Shown here one piece after another: positions 51,019-63,805 of a stretch of DNA of 64,000 bases. The stretch covers positions 1-64,000 of the forward strand of contig CAKZXA010000037.1 of the NCBI GenBank assembly GCA_937922045.1. Direction: 5' to 3'. Under the pieces are notes generated by a model. The model was not told where the DNA came from. It did not search any database and worked only from the letters and a program-made list of their open reading frames with translations. The translations under genes and the position numbers were made by a program. This DNA comes from an uncultured Acidimicrobiales bacterium. GTDB lineage: Bacteria; Actinomycetota; Acidimicrobiia; Acidimicrobiales; SZUA-35. Each line of letters begins with the position of its first letter. Positions within the stretch are counted from its first letter, which is position 1.

Positions 51019-52125
51019 ATGACCAGTCGACTGCGAAGCGGGACTCGCATCGTTACCTCCAAGGCGTTTCTGATGGGCGCGGTCCTGCTCGCAACCTTGC
51101 TCTCAGCATGCTCGGGGGCCGAGCGGCCGACGCTGGTCGAAGGTCCCGAGGCGGTCGGCAACAGCGAGTCGGGTGAGGATACGACAGCCTCAACGGATCC
51201 TGACGATGACGTGGATCGAGATCCCATCGACCGCGCCACCGATGCAGCCGCGGCTGGCGGTCTCGGGATGCTCGATGAGCCCGAGCCCATCACTGGCGAT
51301 GTGATCGACCCGGTCGGCTCATTCAAAGCCATCACCACCGCGGCCGGTGTCGTGACCCCGGTCATTGGACAGACGGCCGAAGGCTATGTCGTTCAGTCGC
51401 CCTGCGGTTTTGAACGCCTTGTCAGTTGGGGTCAGCCGGTCGGTGATGTGCAGGTGGTGCTGGACGCGGGGCACGGAGGCATCGAGCGGGGGGCCGAAAC
51501 CGACGAGATGGCCGAGGCCGACCTCAACCTCCGAGTGGTACGCCGCACCGCGTCCGAGCTGAACGATCGAGGGATCGCCGTCGTTCTCTCCCGCACCGGC
51601 GACTACCGGATGCCGGTGATCCAGCGAACCTTCCTGGCCGACCATGTCGAAGCCGAGCTTCTGGTATCGGTTCATCACAACACCCCGGCGGTCAACCCCT
51701 CCCCGACGCCTGGAACCGAGATGTATGTGCAGAACGGCTCGACCGACTCTCGTCGCCTCGGTGGACTGATCTATGAAGAGGTGGTCGAGGCTCTTGCAGA
51801 GTTCGATGTCGAGTGGGTGAGTCGCAGCGATGCAGGCGTTCTCGCCGTTCTCAACGATGAGGGTGCGGACGCCTACGGCATCAACCGTCGCCCGACGGTA
51901 CCTTCGGTGCTGGCCGAGCTCGCCTACCTGGGCAATCCGAAAGAGGCCGCCCTGCTGGCTACCGACGATTACGCCGACGCCATGGCCGCCGCCCTGGCCG
52001 ACGGCATTGAGCGATATCTCACGACCCAGGACCCCGGGTCGGGATTCGTCGAGCAGGCCAGGAGCTTTAGTCCCAGCGGAGACACCGGTGGGGAAGAGGG
52101 CTGCATCGATCCGGTTCTGGAGTAG
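51019..52125 (+). CDS. N-acetylmuramoyl-L-alanine amidase, lipoprotein
   Basis: 368 residues. Signal peptide with lipobox LSAC, an acidic linker of about 90 residues, then the amidase_3 domain: VVLDAGHGGIERGAE (Zn His), a second conserved SVHHN, and the catalytic Glu in VLAELAYLGNPKEA. It cleaves the amide between muramic acid and the stem peptide, so it acts on the cell wall. The gene is 11 bases upstream of purH. Confidence 0.9.
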   Translation: MTSRLRSGTRIVTSKAFLMGAVLLATLLSACSGAERPTLVEGPEAVGNSESGEDTTASTDPDDDVDRDPIDRATDAAAAGGLGMLDEPEPITGDVIDPVGSFKAITTAAGVVTPVIGQTAEGYVVQSPCGFERLVSWGQPVGDVQVVLDAGHGGIERGAETDEMAEADLNLRVVRRTASELNDRGIAVVLSRTGDYRMPVIQRTFLADHVEAELLVSVHHNTPAVNPSPTPGTEMYVQNGSTDSRRLGGLIYEEVVEALAEFDVEWVSRSDAGVLAVLNDEGADAYGINRRPTVPSVLAELAYLGNPKEAALLATDDYADAMAAALADGIERYLTTQDPGSGFVEQARSFSPSGDTGGEEGCIDPVLE

Positions 52126-52136
52126 CCTTAGAAACC

Positions 52137-53657
52137 GTGAGAGCTCTCCTGTCGGTCTATGACAAGACCGGGATCGCCGAATTTGCTCAGCGTCTTCACG
52201 AGCTCGGCATAGACCTTGTTTCGTCTGGCGGCACCGCTGAAACCATTGCGAAGGCTGGTGTACCGGTCACTGATGTGGCGGAGTTCACCGGCTTTCCGCC
52301 GATGCTTGGCCACCGTGTCGTCACCCTCCATCCTCGGATACATGGGGGGATCTTGGCCGATCGACGCAATGTCGAGCACCTGCGCGACCTCGAGGCTCAC
52401 CATCTCGACCTGATCGACATCGTGGTCGGCAATCTCTACCCCTTCACCTCGGATCCGTCGATCGATCTGATCGATATCGGCGGCCCGACCCTGTTGAGGG
52501 CAGCAGCCAAGAATCACGAATATGTGACCGTTCTCGTCGACCCATCCGACTATGAATCCGTGCTCGATGAGGTGGCCAAGGCTGGTAAAACCTCGCCGGG
52601 TACCCGCCTGAAGTTGGCCAGGAAGGCCTTCGCCCACACGGCGGCTTACGATGCCTCGATCGCAACCTGGTTTACGAAGCAGGCCGGCGGCGAAGACGAC
52701 GTTCTCCCCGCATCGTTTCACCTGTCGTTGGAGAAATGCGAAGACCTTCGCTACGGCGAGAACCCGCATCAGGCTGGCGCTCGTTATCGACGGGCTGGCA
52801 GCGTCGGATTCTGGGATACCGTCGTGCAGCACAGCGGCATGCCGCTGAGCTATCTCAACATCTTTGATGCCGACGCGGCCTGGAGCTTGGCCAACGAGCT
52901 CGGGCAACTCGGCGACGGCCCAGCCTGTGCGATCATCAAGCACGCCAATCCTTGCGGAGCCGCTGTGGCTGAAGACCTGGTATCCGCGTATGAGGCCGCC
53001 TTCGCCTGTGATGAGCGGTCGGCCTTCGGGGGCATCGTGGCCTGCAATCGTATTGTTGATGAAGCCACGGTCGAAGCAATGGAGCGGGCGGCCCAAGCCG
53101 ATGTGATCATCGCTCCCGGCTACGCCAGCGGTGTGCTCGATCGGCTGAAGGCAAAACGCCAGAACACCCGGTTGCTGACCGCACCTGCTCCAGCTCGCTC
53201 CGGCTTGTTGTTGCGACCCTTGTCCGACGGCTACCTGATTCAAGAGCCCTATCGATTTGCCTCCACCCCCGAAGACTGGACTGTGGTTACGAAGCGGCAG
53301 CCCTCAACCGAGGAGCTGGCCGATGCCCACCTGGCCTGGGTCGTATGTGGCAGCGTGACCTCCAACGCGATCGTGCTCGCCCGCGACGGGATTGCTTGGG
53401 GTATTGGCGCTGGTCAGCAGAACCGCGTGGAGTCGGCGGAGATCGCAGCGGCGAAGGCCGATGGTCGGGCCAAGGGCGGGGCATGTGCCTCCGATGCCTT
53501 TTATCCCTTCCCCGATGGCGTCGAAGCTGCGGCCGCGGCGGGGGCCACCGTTGTCATCCAGCCGGGTGGTTCGGTCAACGACGAGCTTGTGATCGAAACG
53601 GCCGACAAGCTTGATCTGGCCATGATCTTCACCGGTGAGCGCCAGTTTCGGCATTAG
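52137..53657 (+). CDS. purH: Bifunctional AICAR formyltransferase/IMP cyclohydrolase
   Basis: 506 residues from a GTG. The MGS-like cyclohydrolase domain opens [18 protein letters not shown] with [19 protein letters not shown] and [12 protein letters not shown]. The formyltransferase half has [38 protein letters not shown] and the C-terminal [21 protein letters not shown]. It performs the last two steps to IMP; folD follows and supplies formyl-THF chemistry. Confidence 0.96.
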   Translation: MRALLSVYDKTGIAEFAQRLHELGIDLVSSGGTAETIAKAGVPVTDVAEFTGFPPMLGHRVVTLHPRIHGGILADRRNVEHLRDLEAHHLDLIDIVVGNLYPFTSDPSIDLIDIGGPTLLRAAAKNHEYVTVLVDPSDYESVLDEVAKAGKTSPGTRLKLARKAFAHTAAYDASIATWFTKQAGGEDDVLPASFHLSLEKCEDLRYGENPHQAGARYRRAGSVGFWDTVVQHSGMPLSYLNIFDADAAWSLANELGQLGDGPACAIIKHANPCGAAVAEDLVSAYEAAFACDERSAFGGIVACNRIVDEATVEAMERAAQADVIIAPGYASGVLDRLKAKRQNTRLLTAPAPARSGLLLRPLSDGYLIQEPYRFASTPEDWTVVTKRQPSTEELADAHLAWVVCGSVTSNAIVLARDGIAWGIGAGQQNRVESAEIAAAKADGRAKGGACASDAFYPFPDGVEAAAAAGATVVIQPGGSVNDELVIETADKLDLAMIFTGERQFRH

Positions 53658-53745
53658 ATCCGGTCATCCGAAATCGTCGGCCGAATAGCCAGCCGAAATA
53701 GCCATGGTGGCGACGCTCCCAGCGACAAGCAAATAGGCTGTGGCC

Positions 53746-54606
53746 ATGGCAGCACAGTTGTTGGAAGGTAGCCCAGTCGCTGAAGCCGTTCTGGCCGACG
53801 CTCAGGCGCGAGTCGAAACGATGAAGGCTAGAGGGGTAACGCCCGGCCTTGGAACGATCCTCGTTGGCGAGGACGGCCCGTCGGCAGGCTATGTACGCAA
53901 GAAGCACGAAACGTGCGATCGCATCGGCATCGCCTCGTTTCACCATGAGGTTCCCGTCGACGGGGGCCAGGAAGCGCTGCTTGCCGCGGTACGAGAGTTC
54001 AACGATAACCCCGGGGTGGATGGCTACATCATCCAACACCCGGTGCCCGATGGCTTTGATTTCGGTGAAGCGCTTGCGCTCATGGATCCGGCCAAAGACG
54101 CTGATGGTCTTCATCCGACCAGTCTCGGCAAGCTCGTGCTGCAAGAGAAGGGCCCCGTCCCGTGCACGCCCGCCGGCATCCAGGCCATGTTGAACCACTA
54201 TGGGGTTACGACGGCGGGCAAGAACCTTGTGGTCGTTGGGCGGGGACCTACCCTTGGTCGGCCGATGGCCCTGCTCATGTCCAATCGCGGAGCCGGTGCT
54301 GACGCTGCGGTCACCGTCGTTCATTCTCGGGTTCCCAACCTAGCCGATTACACCCGCCGAGCCGACATCCTTATCGGCGCTGTCGGTATCCCGAACTTCA
54401 TTCAGCCCGACATGGTAAAGCCGGGAGCGGTCGTGGTTTCTGGCGGTATCACCTGGGAAGGCAAGAAGCTCCTCCCGGATGTCGATGAATCGGTTGGTGA
54501 GGTGGCCTCATGGATCACGCCACGTCTGGGTGGGGTCGGCCCGACGACCGTGGCCCTTCTGTTGAAGAACACGGTTGACGCCGCCGAAAGCCGTGCCGCC
54601 CTCTAG
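53746..54606 (+). CDS. folD: Methylenetetrahydrofolate dehydrogenase/cyclohydrolase
   Basis: 286 residues from ATG 53746 (the GTG at 53740 is the alternative). Landmarks: PGLGTILVGEDGPSAGYVRKKHETCDRIGI (catalytic Lys in YVRKK), DGYIIQHPVPDGFD, DPAKDADGLHP, PCTPAGIQAML, VVVGRGPTLGRPMALLM and GGVGPTTVALLL. It makes 10-formyl-THF for purH just upstream. Start choice rests on a weak AGG. Confidence 0.96.
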   Translation: MAAQLLEGSPVAEAVLADAQARVETMKARGVTPGLGTILVGEDGPSAGYVRKKHETCDRIGIASFHHEVPVDGGQEALLAAVREFNDNPGVDGYIIQHPVPDGFDFGEALALMDPAKDADGLHPTSLGKLVLQEKGPVPCTPAGIQAMLNHYGVTTAGKNLVVVGRGPTLGRPMALLMSNRGAGADAAVTVVHSRVPNLADYTRRADILIGAVGIPNFIQPDMVKPGAVVVSGGITWEGKKLLPDVDESVGEVASWITPRLGGVGPTTVALLLKNTVDAAESRAAL

Positions 54607-54618
54607 CAAACCACTCGT

Positions 54619-54662
54619 TCTGTGCGCCTCAGGCCCCGCTATCGGGTCCTGCTGCGCACAGA
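54619..54662 (+). terminator. Long GC-rich hairpin after folD
   Basis: TCTGTGCGC (54619-54627) pairs with GCGCACAGA (54654-54662), and the inner part is nearly complementary as well (CAGG/CCTG, CCCG/CGGG). No T-tract follows. It lies between the folD stop (54606) and the MFS gene. Confidence 0.5.
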
Positions 54663-54679
54663 AGTCGGTTGGGTAGTTG

Positions 54680-55903
54680 ATGGTTGAAAGCTCCAAACCC
54701 GAACGGCTGTATCTGGCCATGGGAGCGGCCCAGGGTTTCCTGTGGGCGCCTTGGGGGCTGGCTGCGATGGGTTGGTGGGTCGTCGACCTGGCGTTTTCCC
54801 CGATCCAACTCGTGGCACTGGGAACGGTGCTCGAGCTGGCGGTACTACTGTCTGAATCACCCACCGGTGCCGTCGCCGACGTGTTCAGTCGCAAATGGTC
54901 GATCGTGGTGTCGTGGATTTTGATGGGAGTCGCTGCCTTTGCCAGCCCCTTCAACGATTCCTTATGGACCCTCCTGGCCTGGCAGGCCCTCTGGGGGTTC
55001 GGGTACACCTTCCAGAGCGGGGCCGACACGGCATGGGTAACCGATGAGATCGGACGGGAAGATGATCGCCTGATCATGCGTCACGCCATCTGGCGGCTCG
55101 TTGGCGTGCTCGTCGGCTTGGGCTGCGCTTTGTTTGCGCTCGTCGTGCTCGATGTGGGCATCACGTCGGTGATGATCGTGGCCGGGCTCGGCAATATCGC
55201 CTTCGGTCTCGTGATGGCCGCGATCATGCCGGAGAGCAATTTCGAACCGGCCGACCGCTCCGAACGATCGTCGAGTCGCGCCGTGGCCGACACCTGGCGG
55301 CAGGGCCTGGCCTTGATCCGCGATTCTCGCATCCTTCGCATCATTGTCGTGGTCACTGTGCTCATTTCGATGTCGGATGAGGTTGTGGATCGACTCGACC
55401 TCGTCCGGTTGGTGGAGCTGGGGGCTCCCGCCCTCAACGGAGCCGACACGGCCATCTGGTTTGGGTTTGCCTGGATGGGCCTGACCTTGCTGACCATGCC
55501 CTTGATGATCTGGATCAATCGGGGCAGCCATCACCTGAGTGACGGGGCGACAGCTCGTTCGCTCGCCGCCTTGTTGGTGCTTGGCGGTTTTGGGATTCTG
55601 GCCATGTCCACCAGCTGGATCGTTGTTGCCGTCATCGGTTGGGCGGCGCGCGACACGGTTCGTGAAGTTACCGCTCCGATGATGAGTGGTTGGGTCAACC
55701 GCCACGCCGAAACCTCGGTGCGCGCCACCGCTCTTTCGTTCAACAGCCAGGCGATGGCGGCAGGGGAGATCGGTGGGGGCCTCGCCCTCGGTGCCTTGGC
55801 CGAGTTCATCCCTCTGTGGATGGTGTTCGCCGTTGCCGGGCTGCTCTATTTGTTCGCTGGGGCCATCACAAGGTCGGGTCGATCCGAAACGCCGCTTGGG
55901 TAG
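54680..55903 (+). CDS. Major facilitator superfamily transporter
   Basis: About 407 residues with 12 hydrophobic segments. The loop after helix 2 ESPTGAVADVFSRKWSIVVSW is the classic MFS G-x-x-x-D-x-x-x-R motif. An internal cytosolic loop (SNFEPADRSERSSSRAVADTWRQGL) divides the halves. Substrate unknown. TTG 54677 and ATG 54680 are adjacent; ATG is taken. Confidence 0.88.
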   Translation: MVESSKPERLYLAMGAAQGFLWAPWGLAAMGWWVVDLAFSPIQLVALGTVLELAVLLSESPTGAVADVFSRKWSIVVSWILMGVAAFASPFNDSLWTLLAWQALWGFGYTFQSGADTAWVTDEIGREDDRLIMRHAIWRLVGVLVGLGCALFALVVLDVGITSVMIVAGLGNIAFGLVMAAIMPESNFEPADRSERSSSRAVADTWRQGLALIRDSRILRIIVVVTVLISMSDEVVDRLDLVRLVELGAPALNGADTAIWFGFAWMGLTLLTMPLMIWINRGSHHLSDGATARSLAALLVLGGFGILAMSTSWIVVAVIGWAARDTVREVTAPMMSGWVNRHAETSVRATALSFNSQAMAAGEIGGGLALGALAEFIPLWMVFAVAGLLYLFAGAITRSGRSETPLG

Positions 55904-55979
55904 CGAGGCCTCACCAACCCGTAACGCAGACCGGCCAGTGAACCAGCGAACCTCAACGATGCTGGAATATGAGGTCGCG

Positions 55980-56549
55980 TCAGATCGATCCGGGGCCGGA
56001 GATGAGGAGGCCGACGACGAGCCCGATCGAGAGGTAAGGGCCGTAGGCGATCGCGGCCTTACGCCCACCACCGCCAACGAGGACGCATACGGCAACCAGG
56101 GCGGCGCTTAGGGTCGTGGCCAGCACGACGATCTGCACGGTGGACGCTCCGAACCACCCAGCCACAGAGAAGATGGGAAAGGCGTACTTCACGTCGCCCA
56201 TTCCTACGCCAGCCAGCAGGTTGCCGACGAGAAGGAAGGCGCTGAACCCGAGGCCAACCGCCAGGGCCACCCCGGTGCGTCGAAGGTCATCGTCTCTGAA
56301 CCCGGCCGCCGCGAGCCAGAGCACAACGGCACCAGCCAGCGGTCCAACGATGACGTTCGGTAGGCGATGTACCGCCAAGTCGATTGCAGCCAACCAGACG
56401 CCGATCGCGGTCATGATGGCCAGGCCAGCCGCCGCCACCGGTTGAGCCCTGAAAACCCAAGCCACCGCCACAACAGCTGCCGCCCCAGCGATACCAACGG
56501 CCGCCTTGCGCCGGCGGTCGAGTGGGCCGATTAGTCCCCAGGTGGTCAT
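55980..56549 (-). CDS. Prepilin peptidase (type IV leader peptidase, A24)
   Basis: 189 residues from the ATG at 56549 (the frame is open to 56696). Six hydrophobic helices and both catalytic Asp motifs: DLAVHRLPN (first Asp) and GMGDVKY (second Asp). It lacks the N-terminal methylase domain, like short A24 proteases. It processes type IV pilin-like precursors; no pilin or secretion genes are in the window. Confidence 0.85.
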   Translation of the reverse strand: MTTWGLIGPLDRRRKAAVGIAGAAAVVAVAWVFRAQPVAAAGLAIMTAIGVWLAAIDLAVHRLPNVIVGPLAGAVVLWLAAAGFRDDDLRRTGVALAVGLGFSAFLLVGNLLAGVGMGDVKYAFPIFSVAGWFGASTVQIVVLATTLSAALVAVCVLVGGGGRKAAIAYGPYLSIGLVVGLLISGPGSI

Positions 56550-56616
56550 GACACGACGATCGTATCGTGTCGAAACTCTCACGTCGCCGCGGCTGGCCAC
56601 TGCTAGCGTGGAGTAA

Positions 56617-58383
56617 ATGTCGGAACGGAGTGTGCTGCGCCGGGGAATGGGCCTGGTGAGGGAGTTGGTTGGGCTCCATCCCGTGCCTTTCGCCATCTCC
56701 GTTTCGGGGGCTGTTCTCTTCGCTGGTGCCCTCGTCGGCGCGTCCTACGTGCTCGGAGAAGTCGTCGACCGGGTGGTCGCTCCCACCTACCGCACCGGCG
56801 AGCTTGCGCCGAACACCTTGGCCTGGGCGGCCGCCGCCATCGTGGCTGTCACCGTGTTACGCATGATCGGTGTAGTCTTCCGCCGGTACTTCGCAGGCAT
56901 GACGTCCGAGCGGGTGCAGGTTACGTTCAGGCATCGCCTTACCGAGCGCTATCTAGGCCTTCCGATGTCGTGGCATCAACGAACACCCACCGGTGAGTTG
57001 CTGGCCTTATCCGACGCTGATGTTGAAAAGTCGGTCGATTTGCTCCACCCCTTGCCCTTCTCGATTGGCGCCGCGTGTATCGCCGTGCTCTCGCTTGGTT
57101 ATCTGCTGACGATCGACCCCTACATCACCCTTGTGGCGCTGGCCGTGTTTCCTGCCCTTGGCCTCATCAACAACTACTACAGCAAGCGCATCGAAGAACC
57201 GGCGGCAGCCGGTCAGGCCGCTGTTGGCAAGGTGTCATCGATCGCCCACGAGAGTTTCGAGGGTGCTCTTGTAGTCAAGACCCTGGGTCGTTCGGTGGCG
57301 GAGGGGGAACGCTTCGATCGGGCGAGCCAGGAGCTGCGGCATCACCGGGTTCTCGTCGGCTACCTGCGTGCGGTGTTCGAGCCGGTGCTCGACATCATCC
57401 CATCGCTTGGCATCCTGGCCGCTGTCGTCGTGAGCGGGTATCGCATCGAGGCTGGTGCCATGACGGTAGGCAACATGATTACGGTCACCACCCTGTTCTC
57501 CGTGCTGGCCTTTCCCGTGAGAGTCTTCGGGTACTTTCTAGAAACGGTGCCGCCGTCGCTGGTATCGCGTGAACGGCTGAATCGAGTTTTCGACGAGACC
57601 CTACCGGCCCGCCAAGATGGGCGCGGCCGTCGTCTGCCGGACGGGCCGCTCCGGCTCGATATCGCCGACATGAACTTCAGCTACCCGGTCGAAGCGAGCG
57701 AGATCTCTGAGCAGGTACTGGACAAGGTCAGTTTTTCGGTGGAACCGGGTGAGGTCGTCGCCCTCGTCGGCTCGACCGGTGTCGGCAAGTCAACTCTTTG
57801 TCAGTTGGTTGCCGGCCTGGTGCCGCCGGACCAGGGGAAGATCAAGATCGGCGGGATCGACCTTGAGGCCATCGATCCGATCGAACGCACCGATGCGATA
57901 GCCCTCGTGTTTCAGGAGTCGTTCATGTTCGCCGACTCGATCGCGGCCAACATCGACGTGTCCAACCGAGCAACGGTAGGTGAGATCGAGCATGCCGCCG
58001 ATCTGGCCCAGGTGGTGTCGTTCGTCGATGAGATGCCGAACCGCTACGACACGCTTCTCGGTGAGCGAGGTGTCAACCTCTCCGGGGGCCAGCGCCAGCG
58101 GGTGGCGTTGGCTCGGGCGCTGGTCCGGCGACCGCGGCTGCTGATCCTCGACGACGCAACGAGCGCCGTCGATCCGAAGGTCGAACAGCAGATACTTTCT
58201 CGACTCGGGGAGGAACTCAACACGACGACCTTGGTTGTCGCCCAACGGGTGGCAACGATCATGCTGGCCGATCGCGTGCTGTATCTGGCCGACGGCACGA
58301 TCGTGGCCAGCGGCACCCACGAGGAGCTGATGGGCATCGAAGGCTACGAGAACCTGGTGCGGGCCTACGAGGAGGCTTCGTGA
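56617..58383 (+). CDS. ABC exporter half-transporter (first of pair)
   Basis: 588 residues: six membrane helices then a nucleotide-binding domain. Walker A GSTGVGKST near residue 389, Q-loop LVFQESFMFADS, signature LSGGQRQRVALARAL, Walker B LLILDDATSAVD and a switch region where the usual His reads Q (VVAQRVATI). The B-site Glu reads Asp (DD), so this NBD may be catalytically weakened. It forms a heterodimer with the next gene, whose start overlaps it (ATGA). Confidence 0.92.
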   Translation: MSERSVLRRGMGLVRELVGLHPVPFAISVSGAVLFAGALVGASYVLGEVVDRVVAPTYRTGELAPNTLAWAAAAIVAVTVLRMIGVVFRRYFAGMTSERVQVTFRHRLTERYLGLPMSWHQRTPTGELLALSDADVEKSVDLLHPLPFSIGAACIAVLSLGYLLTIDPYITLVALAVFPALGLINNYYSKRIEEPAAAGQAAVGKVSSIAHESFEGALVVKTLGRSVAEGERFDRASQELRHHRVLVGYLRAVFEPVLDIIPSLGILAAVVVSGYRIEAGAMTVGNMITVTTLFSVLAFPVRVFGYFLETVPPSLVSRERLNRVFDETLPARQDGRGRRLPDGPLRLDIADMNFSYPVEASEISEQVLDKVSFSVEPGEVVALVGSTGVGKSTLCQLVAGLVPPDQGKIKIGGIDLEAIDPIERTDAIALVFQESFMFADSIAANIDVSNRATVGEIEHAADLAQVVSFVDEMPNRYDTLLGERGVNLSGGQRQRVALARALVRRPRLLILDDATSAVDPKVEQQILSRLGEELNTTTLVVAQRVATIMLADRVLYLADGTIVASGTHEELMGIEGYENLVRAYEEAS

Positions 58384-60311
58384 CCGCCACACTGCCCGAT
58401 GAATCCGAGGCCAACAGCAATACCGCCAACAATGCGATCGACAATGGCATCGAGATTGGTGCCGACGGTTCGGTCGACGAAGGTGTTGTCTCGCTCTTGC
58501 GACGAGGTTTGAAGGCGACGCCTGAGCTCAAGGAGGGCTTTGCTGCAACCGCCACGATCGGCTTGTTCGTTGCCATCGGTCGTCTCGTGATTCCCGTCAT
58601 CATTCAACGGTCGATCGATGACGGCGTCGTGCGCAGTGATGACACCGACACGGTGTCGGTAAAAATGGCCACGATCTGGGCCAACGTGGCGGTGGCAGCG
58701 GTGGTGGTTGCCGCCGTCGCCATTGCCAGCTGGATCAACCAACGACGTCTCGCCCTGCGGGCTGAAATGGGGATCGCCAATCTGAGGACGAGCGCCTTCA
58801 ACCGCATCCACCAGTTCTCGCTTGCCGATCACAATGAATCCCGACGAGGTGCCCTGGTCTCCAGGGTCACCAGCGACCCGGAGGCATTGGCTCGGTTTGC
58901 TCAGTGGGGCCTGTTCTCCTGGTCGATCAATCCGCTGATTCTGCTCGGGGTCATGATCGTGTTGTCGTTGTACTCGTGGCAAGTCATGCTTATCGCCGTG
59001 CTGGCCCATCTGCCTGCGCTGTTTGTTCTTCGATGGATGCAGAAGCGCCAGATCGTGGTCTACGACGAGTACCGGACCTCGGTTGGCGACATGCTTTCAA
59101 CCTTTTCCGAATCGGTGAGCGGCGCAGCCGCCATTCGGGCCTACGGGGTTGAGGACCAGACCGAGCGTGGTCTCCACGATTCGATCGCTGTTCGCTATCG
59201 CACCCGAATGCGAGCCAACCGGTACATGGCGGGCTTGTTCGTGATCGGCGACTTCTTTGGAGCGCTCGCACTGGTGACGGTGCTGGTCTTGGCCCTGTGG
59301 CAACGCGAAACCTGGGGATTGAGCGAGGGAGGCCTGGTCGCCTGCCTCATTCTCACCAACCTGATGCGCGAACCGATCGCCGAGCTCTCGGAAACGTTCG
59401 ACCAGACCCAGACCGCGGCCGCCGCCTGGCGCAAGGTCCTCAACGTGTTGGACCATCCAGTCGACGTCGTGGAGCCTGAGCCGGGAATCGACCTGCCACC
59501 GGGTCCTATCGAAGTAGTCGTCGAGAATCTGTCTTTCGGCTACCGGGCTCGAACGTCTGATTCGGACGACGGTGAGCGAACCGAACCCGACGACGCTCTC
59601 GATCTCGCCCTTAGAGACGTGACGGTCACAATCCCTGCCGGCACGAACGTAGCGGTGGTGGGCGAGACCGGCTCGGGCAAGACGACGTTCGCAAAGCTGC
59701 TCTGCCGGCTGGCTGATCCAACCTCAGGGTCGATCAGGTTGAACGGTGTCGAACTGGCCGAGGCAAGCCCAGCATCTCGCATCCACTCGCTGCGCATGGT
59801 TCCCCAGGATGGCTTCCTCTTCGATACGTCAGTGGCGGAAAACGTTGCCTATGGCAGCGCCACCGATTCGACCTCCCGATCCGAAATTCAAGCCTCCTTC
59901 GAACGACTCGGCTTGGGATGGTGGACAGAAAGACTGCAGAACGGCCTCGACACCGACGTTGGAGAACGAGGCGAGAGTCTCTCGGTCGGCGAGCGTCAAC
60001 TCGTGGCGTTAGCCCGGGCCCAGCTGGTCGATCCCGGCCTCCTGGTGTTGGATGAGGCCACCTCGGCCGTTGATCCTGAAACCGATCAGGCTCTGACCCA
60101 GGCGCTCAAACGCCTGGCTGAGGGACGGACCATGGTTAGCGTGGCCCACCGTCTGTCGACCGCCGAGGCCGCCGATCTTGTCCTGGTCTTCGACCGCGGT
60201 CGCCTGGTTGAAGAGGGTTCACACACCGATCTGGTGAAGGCCGGCGGTATCTACGCCGGCCTCCACGCGGCCTGGCTTGGCAATACCCGAGTCAATCCTC
60301 GCAGCCCCTAG
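58380..60311 (+). CDS. ABC exporter half-transporter (second of pair)
   Basis: 643 residues: membrane domain then NBD. Walker A GETGSGKTT, signature LSVGERQLVALARAQ (GG altered to VG), Walker B LLVLDEATSAVD with the catalytic Glu, and switch His in VSVAHRLST. Together with the first gene this gives one canonical and one altered ATP site, as in heterodimeric exporters such as BmrCD/TM287-288. Substrate is unknown. Linker near residue 395 is acidic (TSDSDDGERTEPDD). Confidence 0.92.
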   Translation: MTATLPDESEANSNTANNAIDNGIEIGADGSVDEGVVSLLRRGLKATPELKEGFAATATIGLFVAIGRLVIPVIIQRSIDDGVVRSDDTDTVSVKMATIWANVAVAAVVVAAVAIASWINQRRLALRAEMGIANLRTSAFNRIHQFSLADHNESRRGALVSRVTSDPEALARFAQWGLFSWSINPLILLGVMIVLSLYSWQVMLIAVLAHLPALFVLRWMQKRQIVVYDEYRTSVGDMLSTFSESVSGAAAIRAYGVEDQTERGLHDSIAVRYRTRMRANRYMAGLFVIGDFFGALALVTVLVLALWQRETWGLSEGGLVACLILTNLMREPIAELSETFDQTQTAAAAWRKVLNVLDHPVDVVEPEPGIDLPPGPIEVVVENLSFGYRARTSDSDDGERTEPDDALDLALRDVTVTIPAGTNVAVVGETGSGKTTFAKLLCRLADPTSGSIRLNGVELAEASPASRIHSLRMVPQDGFLFDTSVAENVAYGSATDSTSRSEIQASFERLGLGWWTERLQNGLDTDVGERGESLSVGERQLVALARAQLVDPGLLVLDEATSAVDPETDQALTQALKRLAEGRTMVSVAHRLSTAEAADLVLVFDRGRLVEEGSHTDLVKAGGIYAGLHAAWLGNTRVNPRSP

Positions 60312-60369
60312 GCGGCAACGATGAAACCTGCAGCTATCTGCACGCTTAGTCCGCGGCTACGGGCCGGTG

Positions 60370-61152
60370 CTAACCCAGCTCAAGGATGAGGGGGGCGTGA
60401 TCGGAAGGCCGTTCGACGGTACGGGCGGCCCGATCAACCCAGCACGTCTGCACGTATGGCCAAAGCGGCTCGGAGACGAGGGCCAAGTCGATGCGGAGGC
60501 CCCGGTCGTTCTCCAGGATCTGCCGGTAGTTCCACCACGTGAACTCGGGGGTGTCAGGGTGGAGGGCGCGGGCCGCATCGACAAAACCTAGATCCTTGAT
60601 GGCTTCGAGAGCGGCCCGTTCCTGGGGCGACGCATGTGTCTTGTGCCGCCAGCGTTTTGGGTCGTAGATGTCCTGATCGGCGGGTGCCACGTTGAAGTCG
60701 CCACAGATCACGGTGGCCTTGTCGGCCCAGCGACCGAGGCGCGCCTCGGAGCGGAGGCGCTCTAACCAAACGAGTTTGAAGAGATAGTGGGCGTCGTCGA
60801 GTTCACGTCCGTTCGGCACATAGACCGAAACGACTCTCACCGAGTCGTTGGATGGTCCGCACAGGGCGCTGACGATGCGGGCCTCGTCAAAGGGCGCGGT
60901 TTGAGGTCCGCTGAAACCTCGCCGTGGCTGACGCAGTCCCACCCGAGAGGCGACGGCCACGCCGTTCCAGTGGTCGAGGCCGTGATGGGCGACCCGGTAA
61001 CCGCGGTCGGTGAACAGGGAGAAGTCGAACTGATCGTCGGTGCACTTCGTCTCCTGGAGGGCGACCACATCGGGCTCTTGTTCGTCCAACCAGCGAGCCA
61101 TGAGATCGACTCGGGACCGGAGCGAGTTGACGTTCCAGCTGGCGATGCGCAC
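60370..61152 (-). CDS. xthA: Exodeoxyribonuclease III
   Basis: 260 residues. MRIASWNVNSLRSRVD (metal Asn), LQETKCTDDQF (metal Glu), VSVYVPNGRE, VICGDFNVAPADQDIYDP (catalytic Asp and Asn), and the C-terminal RPSDHAPLILEL (catalytic Asp-His). It repairs abasic sites and 3' blocks. Full family length. Confidence 0.96.
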   Translation of the reverse strand: MRIASWNVNSLRSRVDLMARWLDEQEPDVVALQETKCTDDQFDFSLFTDRGYRVAHHGLDHWNGVAVASRVGLRQPRRGFSGPQTAPFDEARIVSALCGPSNDSVRVVSVYVPNGRELDDAHYLFKLVWLERLRSEARLGRWADKATVICGDFNVAPADQDIYDPKRWRHKTHASPQERAALEAIKDLGFVDAARALHPDTPEFTWWNYRQILENDRGLRIDLALVSEPLWPYVQTCWVDRAARTVERPSDHAPLILELG

Positions 61153-61266
61153 CTGGGGGAGTGTAGCGGTCGGCTCTACGCTCTTTCCTTAGGCGCTTTC
61201 GTCCCAGCTTCACCACGATGTCTGAGCTCGAACAGCCGCTACGATCGAGGCCAGAACCGCCGATAG

Positions 61267-63805
<2,539 letters not shown>

